The notes beneath the pieces were generated by a model. The model saw only the letters and a list, made by a program, of their open reading frames with translations. It was not told the DNA's origin and searched no databases. From the NCBI GenBank assembly GCA_017163975.1, contig JAFFSR010000249.1, positions 9,386,001 through 9,450,000 on the forward strand: DNA of 64,000 nt, in the 5' to 3' direction. Below, in pieces: positions 55,884 through 64,000 of the stretch. The position numbers were made by a program, and so were the translations under genes. Every line of letters starts with the position of its first letter. Position 1 is the stretch's first letter. This DNA comes from Anastatus disparis. Taxonomy: Eukaryota; Arthropoda; Insecta; Hymenoptera; Eupelmidae.

Positions 55884-56846
55884 TAAATATGTGTTTGTAT
55901 GTGTGAGCGTGTGCGTGTGCGTATGAGTTGAAATTAAATGTTCCATATAAACTTGAATAAACCTCTGTGTGAACGTGCGATTCTACATGAAATGTCCCTT
56001 ATGTATATATATATATGTTTATATCATGCTTGTAAGTCGACATGAAAAGTCCCACGTACATGAACGCGTGTGTGCATGCATGCGAATTGACATGAAACGT
56101 CTCATATATATAAACCTAAGGGTACTTAGATAGGTGTGTACAAGTTGTCATGAAATGTCCCATATATATATAGAAAAACCAGTGCTTGCGAGTACGTGCA
56201 AGATGACATGAAATGTTCCATATATATATATATATATATAGAAACAAAAAAATTGCGGGTAAACGTGAGCAATTTGATATGAAATGGACCATATATACAT
56301 ATGCAAAAACCTGTCAGTAAGGTCATACATGAGTTGACATGAAAAGTCGCATGTATATAAAAGCGTGTATGCATGAATGCAAATTGACATGAAACGTCGC
56401 ATATATGTAAACCTGAAGGAACTCGGATAGGTGTGTGAGAGTTGTCATGAAATATTCCATATATATAGAAAAGCCTGTGATTATGAGTACATACAAGTTA
56501 ACATGAAATGTCCTATATATATATATATATATAATCCTGTGTGTGTGCATGCGCATTGGCATGAAATGTCCCATATATATAAACCTGTATGTGCGTGCGT
56601 TGAAATTTACAGAAAAAATCCCATGTATATCAACATGTGTGTGCATGAATGAAAATTGACACGAAACGTCCCATGTATGAAAACCTGAGAACTCGGATAG
56701 GTGTGTGAGAGTTGTCATGGAATGTTCCATATATATAGATGAGCCTGTGATTATGAGTATGTACAAGTTGGCATGAAATGTCCCATATATATATATATAT
56801 ATAATGCTGTGTGTGTATGTGTGCGTGCGCATTGGCATGAAATGTC

Positions 56847-56897
<51 letters not shown>

Positions 56898-57162
56898 TAA
56901 TGCTGTGTGTGTGTGTATGTGTGCGTGCGCATTGGCATGAAATGTCCCATATATTTATAAACCTGTATGTGTGTGCGTTGAAATTTACATAAAAAATCCC
57001 ATGTATATTAACGTGTGTGTGCATGAATGAAAATTGACATGTAACGTCCCATATATGCGAACCTGAAGGAACTTGGATAGGTATGTGAGAGTTGTCATGA
57101 AATATTCCATATATATAGAGAAGCCTGTGATCATGAGTACGTACAAGTTAACATGAAATGTC

Positions 57163-57211
<49 letters not shown>

Positions 57212-57806
57212 CCTGTGTGTGTGCATGCGCATTGGCATGAAATGTCCCATATATATAAACCTGTATGTGCGTGCGTTGAAATTTACAGAAAAAATCCCAT
57301 GTATATCAACGTGTGTGTGCATGAATGAAAATTCACACGAAACGTCCCATGTATGAAAACCTGAGAACCCGGATAGGTGTGTGAGAGTTGTCATGAAATG
57401 TTCCATATATATAGATGAGCCTGTGATTATGAGTATGTACAAGTTGACATGAAATGTCCCATATATATATATATAATGCTGTGTGTGTGTGTGTGTGTAT
57501 GTGTGCGTGCGCATTGGCATGAAATGTCCCATATATATATATATAATGCTGTGTGTGTGTATGTGTGCGTGCGCATTGGCATGAAATGTCCCATATATAT
57601 AAACCTGTATGTGTGTGCGTTGAAATTTACATAAAAAATCCCATGTATATTAACGTGTGTGTGCATGAATGAAAATCGACATAAAACATCCCATATATGC
57701 GAACCTGAAGGAACTTGGATAGGTATGTGAGAGTTGTCATGAAATATTCCATATATATAGAGAAGCCTGTGATCATGAGTACGTACGAGTTGACCCGAAA
57801 TGTCCC

Positions 57807-57853
<47 letters not shown>

Positions 57854-57961
57854 ATCCTGTGTGTGTGCATGCGCATTGGCATGAAATGTCCCATATATAT
57901 AAACCTGTCTGTGGGTGCTTTCTAATTGACGTGGAATGTCCCACGTATGTATGTATGTATG

Positions 57962-57998
<37 letters not shown>

Positions 57999-58130
57999 CA
58001 ACTTGTCTGTATGTGTGCGTTTGGGTCGACACGAAATGTTGCATATATATGAGCCCAGGTGCGTATGTGCGCGTCCACATATGTTTTTCTATATACATAT
58101 ATATGATAAAAATTCCTTTAAAACGTTTAA
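55825..58130 (-). repeat. Dyad/microsatellite array, right arm
   Basis: Mirror of 44465-45990 but longer: about 35 copies of the TTGACATGAAATGTCCC core with (TA)n runs up to ~58 bp and GTGTGTGCATG-type spacers. Blocks of ~470 bp recur within it (for example around 56700-57060 and 57370-57740), showing internal expansion. Confidence 0.9.
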
Positions 58131-58193
58131 TTAAAAAGGAATTATGGAATTTTTAATTAAAGCCCTCGAATTCACAAATCATAATCATAACTG

Positions 58194-58605
58194 ACGCTCT
58201 TTCAATTCACGATTACATTTTGATTTCTTAATTGAAATTTATTTAATTAAGGATTCCTTTTGATTTTGGAATTAAAGCCCTTTCAATTCACGATTAAATT
58301 TTGATTTCTTAATTGAAATTTATTCAATTAAGAATTCCTTTTGATTTTGAAATTAAAGCCCTTTCAATTCACGATTACATTTTGATTTCTTAATTGAAAT
58401 TTATTTAATTAAGGATTCCTTTTGATTTTGGAATTAAAGCCCTTTCAATTCACGATTAAATTTTGATTTCTTAATTGAAATTTATTTAATTAAGAATTCC
58501 TTTTGATTTTGTAATTAAAGCCCTTTCAATTCACGATTACATTTTGATTTCTTAATTGAAATTTATTTAATTAAGAATTCCTTTTGATTTTTTAATTAAA
58601 GCCTT
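58194..58605 (-). repeat. 81-bp subterminal tandem repeat, right arm
   Basis: Five units of 81 bp, reverse complement of the left-arm array (GCCCTTTCAATTCACGATTA core; unit starts ~58197, 58278, 58359, 58440, 58521). Confidence 0.95.
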
Positions 58606-58773
58606 TTCAATTCACGATTAGATTTTGATTTGTTAATTAAAATATTTTTAATTATTAATTTAAAAGGAATTGATAATTAAATAAAACTCTAATTACGAAT
58701 TCAAAAAGGATTTGTGAATTAAAATTTATTTAAAGCCCAAAATGATTTAAATATTTGCAACCCTGATCAGTAC

Positions 58774-59643
58774 TTATATTTTGAATCGATTTTACTTTTG
58801 CTATTTTATTCTCTTCTAATATTTTTTCATATTTATGTGATTCTCCTTTTTTTAATTTTATATAAGCTTCTTTCTTTCGTGAAGCCTCATTCGCACGTAT
58901 TTGTTCCAATAAACCATTACTTTTTTTCTTTTGATTTCATTTTGGTTTTCTTATTATTTTTTAACTTTTCTATATATTTATTTGGTTCAGAATATTTTGA
59001 TTTTATATAAGCTTCTTTCTTACGTGAAGCCTCACTCGCACGTATTTGTTCCAATTCATCATTACTTTTTTTTCCTTGGATTCCATTTTGATTTTCTTAT
59101 TATTTTTTAACTTTTCTATATATTTATTTGGTTTAGAATCTTTTGATTTTATATAAGCTTCTTTCTCACGTGAAGCCTCACTCGCACGTATTTGTTCCAA
59201 TTCATCATTTTTTTTTTTTCTTGAATTCTAATTTCGTTTTCTTAGTATTTTCTAACATTTCTTTATATTTATTTGGTTGTTTATTTATTTATTTATTTGG
59301 TTCCATTTTAATTTTTAAATAAACTTTTTTCTTTCTTAAATAATCATCGACACGTTTTTGTTCTAATTTTTTATTTTTTTTTCCTGCATTTTTATAATTT
59401 TCTGTTTCATTGCATTTTTTCGATATTCATTCGATTTTTCTGTCACCTTTTTCTTAATCAATTTTGTTATACATGAAGATTCCTTGTTATTTATTTCTTT
59501 TAATTCTTCTCTTTCTTGATTTAATTCAATCTCAATATTCCTAATTTTATCATCGTTATAATTTATGCTGATATCATCAAAATCCATTAAATAATCATTT
59601 TGTCTTAAAAAATTTTATTCTGAAGAGTCATTGTCAATTTCCA
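58774..59643 (-). pseudogene. Helitron 2 Rep, N-terminal charged repeat region (cut off by the giant element)
   Basis: Minus-strand reading from ATG near 59643: acidic start (MEIDNDSSE), a stop, MDFDDISINYNDD, then a Lys/Glu-rich coiled-coil region and three ~47-residue repeats with the core LEQIRASEASRKKEAYIKSK (DNA repeats of ~140-150 bp at 58860-59220), ending KSIQNISTD at the insertion point. Such Arg/Lys-rich N-terminal repeats precede Rep in many animal Helitrons. Stops and frameshifts (e.g. near 59200 and 58940) show decay. The coding continues at 43823. Confidence 0.75.
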
Positions 59644-59691
59644 TTGAAATTATTTCAAGATTAGAATCTTTTAGTTTGCAATACATTTGCA

Positions 59692-60357
59692 TCATTTTTT
59701 TTGTTCTGCTAATAACTGCATTTGTAATTTTTTTTCAAGAAGTTCAATCTCAGCGTTATCTAAATTAAATGGTATTTTATTTAAACAAGGTTCAGGACAA
59801 AAACTTCTTCTTATCATGTCCGGTGAATTATTGTAGTTGATAGTTGCATTATTATAATTATGTAAAATTGGCAACTTTGTTATAAGCTGTGTTTCAAAAA
59901 TTTTCAATAAATGTAATCGCATTTGGGAAATATCGTATTTTAAGCAACATGGACATAAATTGTAAAGTATTGAAACAGCAAAAGTAATTTCAAAAACGCC
60001 GCAATTATAATTATTTGTTTGAGATTGTACTGTTTCGAAAACTATGCTTAATTCTGATTTGTTCGGAAACAATTTGTTTGTATAGATTTTATGCTCATCT
60101 TGTAAATATTTAAGATTAAAGCTGTCATATATATGAATTATTTCATTATTATAATACCTACAAATTCAGTGACCACTTTTGAAATTTCCAGAAAATAATA
60201 ATTGTATAAATTGGGTATCAATAGGTACTGAATTAATATATTGCGGTTTTTGAATAAGTAAAGTTGATTGTATATTAAATGAGGTGCACCGTTTTAAAAT
60301 ATTATTAAATTCTAATATATGATTATCAGTTAACATCAAATTAATTCCACTATACAA
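59692..60357 (-). pseudogene. Ulp1/SENP-like cysteine protease, Helitron 2 accessory
   Basis: About 220 codons from ATG at 60357. LMLTDNHILEFNNIL, IQLLFSGNFKSGH (His of the triad), IYDSFNLKYL (Asp), and QSQTNNYNCGVFEITFA (Gln and catalytic Cys) appear in order: a C48 (Ulp1-type) peptidase fold, which removes SUMO-like modifiers. A TGA follows GH where Trp is expected (60165), splitting an otherwise open frame; the C-terminus (LLEKKLQMQLLAEQKK) is charged. C48 peptidases are known as accessory genes of some Helitrons. Lies upstream of Rep on the same strand. With one nonsense change it is only lightly damaged. Confidence 0.8.
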
Positions 60358-60764
60358 TCCTTGTCCTTTAACAATTAATTTATTTTCCTCAGTCAGACCA
60401 ATTATTGAAAATTAAAATTCTTTCAACACTTTTTATCTACTTTAAATAAACTTAGAATTGCTTTTATATCAACTTATTTCTTTAATTGTATTTTCATACG
60501 TAAAAGCTGAAAAAACAAAAAAAAATTATGAAAAATGTTATGAATTGTCATTAGAAAAAAAATTGAATGCTAATAAAATTAAGTCTTAGCATTAATTTAA
60601 TTAAGGGCACAAAATACCTTTCACAAATCTTTTTACTCTATCATATTTATTTTTACTTATATGATGAATATAGCAAGATGAACTTTAAATGATTTTCATT
60701 TCTTTTTTCAATTTTGCAATTTTCCAGAAATTTATAGCTGAAATAATATGATATACTATACAAA
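60358..60764. other. AT-rich non-coding
   Basis: 5' flank of Helitron 2. No copy of the CACACCACC/TAGCCCTACA terminal repeat was found here. Confidence 0.4.
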
Positions 60765-61077
60765 TTTAATGTTGTCATTTCCTTTAGTCATATATATGTA
60801 GAATAATTATTAATATTTATCTTATTTGAAAAGTCTAAAATATTGTTATAAAGCGAAAAATGCGGCGCGAGGTAGAGTCGACGTAAACATTAGTATACAT
60901 CATTCTTTAGTATTGCTCTCTCTCTCTGTCGCACTAAAGGAAGGTGCACGTATGTTTACATCGGTCCTACGTTGCATCGCATTTTTCGCTTTATAACAAT
61001 ATTTTAGACTTTTCAAACAAGATAAGTATTAATAATTATTCTACATATATATGGCTAGAGGAAATGACAACATTAAA
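60765..61077. mobile_element. Foldback MITE with TTTAATGTTGTCATTTCC ends
   Basis: TTTAATGTTGTCATTTCCTT mirrors GGAAATGACAACATTAAA; arms of ~130 bp continue through ATATATGTAGAATAATTATT and TAAAATATTGTTATAAAGCG. The centre is GC-richer with (TC)n. 313 bp. Confidence 0.85.
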
Positions 61078-61159
61078 AGTATATTGTCGTCTCAGAAAAT
61101 TGTGAATCGCTACATAAAAAATATTTAATAGATTTCTCTCACCTGACCGCAGCGCCACC

Positions 61160-61971
61160 CTATATGTATCGGTGAAATAGACCCGACCGCCTCTTAACGG
61201 TTGAATTTACAATATTATTACAAATAAAATTAGTGTCACCTGCTACTTCTCTTATTCCTGGTATAATTTGATTTCTGAGAAGCTCTTCATATCTATCGGC
61301 GATGAGATTGCCTTCGATAAAAAAAAGACCTACCAATGTATCATTCAAGATACCAGTCCCAACATTAACCTTTTGCGGGTATTGTATATGACTTTCCAGC
61401 ATCCAAAAAAGATTTGCATCGGACCAATATCTACAATTATGTCTGTTTACTTCACCATTTAACTGAAAAGTAGATTCATCAGAAAAAACTGTATCATACA
61501 AAAATTTGGATTTGCGTCGATCCTAGTTATCATTGTTTCACAAAATTCAACTTGTCGGTCTAGATCATCATCACTAAGCTCTTGTACCAAATGTACTTTA
61601 TAGGGATGGAAATTTATATTTTTAAATATTTTTCGCACTGATTCGTGAGAAATGTCATATTCATTTGATGCTTTACGTAGAGTATGATGCTGATTTTCAA
61701 CGAAAGCTTGAGCGATCTCAAATTGTTTTTCTTCAGTAGTTGCAGACTTAAGACGGCTAGATTTCTCGAGATCATTAAGAGTTCCATGCTCATCAAAACG
61801 CCGTACAGTTCTTTGTACTGTAGATTTAGATATTTGGCTTGCACCATCTCTGTTACGGAAAGTATGATCAAATAATATCCGCATATCCTCTAAACTTTGC
61901 TGGCGATCTCCCCAACCACGCATCATTAATAGAGATATTCTTTTCTGATCTGAAAGTCGAACATACGCCAT
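61160..61971 (-). pseudogene. Tc1/mariner-type transposase (element 3), frameshifted and truncated
   Basis: From ATG at 61971: HTH-like N-terminal (QKRISLLMMRGWGDRQQS, then STVQRTVRRFDEHGTLND), a second HTH (LRKASNEYDISHESVRKIF), VHLVQELSDDDLDRQVEFCE linker, then a one-base deletion near 61500 that shifts the frame before the first catalytic Asp (TVFSDESTFQ). It continues with RHNCRYWSDAN and GLFFIEGNLIADRYEELL and then breaks off at NFICNN; the second and third catalytic Asp regions are missing. The motif order matches the DD41D transposases elsewhere in the window, but the sequence is a distinct subfamily. The right terminal repeat is at 62440-62886. Confidence 0.85.
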
Positions 61972-62439
61972 GGCTTTTGAGTAAAATGAGAATAAAAAAC
62001 TAAACATATTGCGAGGAGACTCTTTGAAAAATTAAAAAATCAAAATTAAACTTTATTTATTTGAAAGGGAGATACTACAAATGCAAAGTCTATTAAATTA
62101 TTTAAATTTTTTGTATAACACTTAGAAAATGAAGAAAAAATTTAAAATTAACAAAAATTCAACATTTAACGGTTTAAATTTATGTTACTTCCTAAGGAAG
62201 GTAAATATCAAAATTAGGAGTTCAATTGTAAAATATGACTTTAAAACAATGGATAAATACTAAAAAGATCAAGGAAATTGTTGACGTCGCTAACTTGGCA
62301 TGAGTGCAGAGTTCATATGCAATAACTGTGTAGCGTGAAAAAGAGCTTTACTCGTATTTTTCGTGCCATTTATTACATTACAAATTTACTGGAAATAACC
62401 ATCATCTTGACCGGTATAAAAAAAGTCTCACCTTAAATT

Positions 62440-62886
62440 ATCCCAACGTTAAGTTTAGATGACCTTGAAATGACCTTGCAGGTCATCCTCAAGGTCAAAA
62501 TAAAATTCACCATCGGATTCCTCATTGAAAGTTACTAAAGGAATGGCCTTGTCCAGTACGATACAGACCTTTCCAGAGGTCAGATGGTCATGAATTTCAG
62601 ATGTCCTTCAAATCAGGTTCAAGGTCGTTCAGGTCATGTGACCTGAGTACGTATTTAAACGTAAAATTTTCCACTCTTTCGATTGCTGGTATCAAAATAG
62701 GGGGTTCGCATTTGAAAAAAAAAAGTTGACCTTGAAATGACCTTGAAGGTCATCCTCAAGGTCAAAATAAAGTTCACCATCGGATTCCTCGTTGAAAGTT
62801 ACTAAAGTAATAACCTTGACCTTTGCCAAAAATATCTTGCCTAAAAAAATACAGGACCGTGACATTACTTTTTTGACACCCTGTAT
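62440..62886 (-). repeat. Terminal repeat of element 3, dense in TCAAGGTCA words
   Basis: Ends GACACCCTGTATA. Contains a duplicated block (62458-62535 and 62730-62810: TGACCTTGAAATGACCTTG, GTCATCCTCAAGGTCAAAAT, CACCATCGGATTCCTC). No matching left terminus survives intact. Confidence 0.7.
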
Positions 62887-64000
62887 ATATAACTTTTCGG
62901 AAATAACAAAATAAAAATGAAAATTTTCGACTTCAAAAAGAGCAATGAGTATGACATTTATTAATTGATATTTTATTATAGTTAACAGAAAAAATTTTTT
63001 ATAATATCTCTTCTCTGCTTAGGTTGTCATATGCAAAATTAAAATATCAAATGAAATTATTAAAATTTTTTTTAAATCAATTAAAAAAAAGTTTTGGAAC
63101 TTGAAATTAACTTTAAATTATTTCATAACTTCATGAAATACATATTTTTTTAATAATATTTAATAATCATAACATATTTTTTTAATAATATTTAATAGTA
63201 TATTATGAAGGTAGGGAGTCAAGTCGTAATTTTTCGCCTGAGGGACAGTTTGTGACCCGGGCAAGCGAAGGGAAGCAAAAGGAGTAAATCCTCCAGGGAG
63301 AAATTGGACTTCGCTCCGGAGTTGCATATTGTGCTTTATTCCAACCTCAATAATAGTCTAATATTAATATTTAATAAATACATTGAAACATATTCAATTT
63401 TATAAGTTTTAAAATTAGCGGGAGAAATTAACATCTCTGTTAATTGTAGATAATTTTTAAAACTAAATAGGCAATAAAAACATTGTCAGTTATGGGTGCT
63501 CTAAAATGATGTCAAGCATTAAAAGAGTTGTAGAAAAGTTTAAGTGATTGCACTTATTTGACTAAAAATGGCATTTTGTATTTCATTTTAAATAATATTG
63601 AACCTTTTAAAAAGATGGAACATGTCTGTATAATTTTATATTCTATTTTGCATGTTAATAAACAAATTATTTTTCTGAACTTTAATTAATCGCGTCTATG
63701 TAATTTGAAAGTGACGTTCTACAAAAAGTGTATAAAAGGTTTATTGTATGGCAAGTAATTTATTTTTATAGTGATTAATATATATATAAATTTGAAATAA
63801 TATTTATAAATAATGCTTTTTTATTATTGAATTTGTTGGGCAACAATCTCTATCAGAAAAAATCAGTTTTTGAATTAAAATATATACTTTTTTATAACGA
63901 TATTTAATGCATTAATTAAAAAAATTGTTGAAAAAACACTGTAATTTTAATAACCTTATGTATTCTAATCGACAGCATAAAATTATCAGACTTCTAAAAT
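62887..64000. other. AT-rich non-coding with a GC-rich island at 63205-63320
   Basis: 63205-63320 (TTTGTGACCCGGGCAAGCGA, CTCCAGGGAGAAATTGGACT) stands out in base composition; I cannot identify it. The rest shows no gene. Confidence 0.4.

Larger units (their letters stand above)
43832..58765. mobile_element. Giant 14.9-kb hAT-like element with long mirrored arms, inserted in Helitron 2
   Basis: The ends CAGGGTTGC (43832-43840) and GCAACCCTG (58757-58765) are exact reverse complements, flanked by a perfect 8-bp duplication ATCAGTAC (43824-43831 and 58766-58773). Deleting it restores the Helitron 2 frame across Ser-Thr-Asp|Glu-Leu-Lys. Arms of 2.16 kb (43832-45990) and 2.94 kb (55825-58765) mirror each other: AT-rich end, five 81-bp repeats, a unique ~70-bp block, then the dyad/microsatellite region. 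The core (45991-55824) is unlike the arms. An 8-bp TSD and CAGGG ends fit hAT elements. No transposase is recognised, so it is non-autonomous or has lost its gene. Confidence 0.85.

Noticed and set aside
55734..58156. Long Tyr/Ile-rich open frames up to 233 codons in the right arm
   Set aside because: Same microsatellite origin as in the left arm.

Overview
This is an AT-rich, gene-poor stretch of an arthropod nuclear genome, most likely an insect and possibly a parasitoid hymenopteran (an inference from the mix of element families and the base composition; nothing here fixes the species). I see no complete host gene. The only candidate host-like coding piece is a terminal exon of a cysteine-rich protein at 83-543, and that family is itself often transposon-associated. 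Nearly everything else recognisable is a mobile element, often inserted inside another.

Layout. 2143-8270: remains of a Tc1/mariner-type (DD41D) element broken up by a pair of LTR-like direct repeats and a foldback element with a TTA target duplication. 9.25-10.13 kb: a duplicated composite microsatellite. 10.77-14.54 kb: a non-LTR retrotransposon reverse transcriptase carrying a four-level nest (RT, then an AGGTATCAGG foldback element, then a solo LTR, then a TTAAGAGG foldback element). 14.8-23.68 kb: an almost intact Helitron-type rolling-circle unit on the minus strand with OTU protease, Rep and Pif1-like helicase reading frames, bracketed by inverted copies of one terminal repeat. 24.82-28.81 kb: a 4-kb DD41D element with ~0.7-kb inverted termini and two foldback insertions. 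29.2-29.9 kb: another foldback element. 31.0-33.1 kb: a decayed transposase-like gene. 35-39 kb: several foldback elements and minisatellites.

39.23-60.36 kb is a second, decayed Helitron (Ulp1-like protease, Rep and helicase, all minus strand). Its N-terminal coding region is split by the most striking object in the window: a 14.9-kb element (43832-58765) with hAT-like ends (CAGGGTTGC), a perfect 8-bp target duplication (ATCAGTAC), and mirrored arms of 2.2 and 2.9 kb. Each arm carries five 81-bp subterminal repeats and dozens of copies of a short dyad (GACATNNNATGTC type) in hypervariable (TA)n/(CA)n sequence. I find no transposase inside it; its core holds a tRNA-derived SINE, foldback elements and a nested inverted-repeat element full of tandem repeats. 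60.77-62.89 kb: a small foldback element and a third, frameshifted and truncated mariner-type copy.

No metabolic pathway or operon is encoded. The genes belong to transposition machinery: Rep (HUH nickase) with Pif1 helicase and accessory cysteine proteases for the Helitrons, and DDE transposases for the cut-and-paste elements. Many short open frames in the satellite regions are by-products of repeat units and are not genes.
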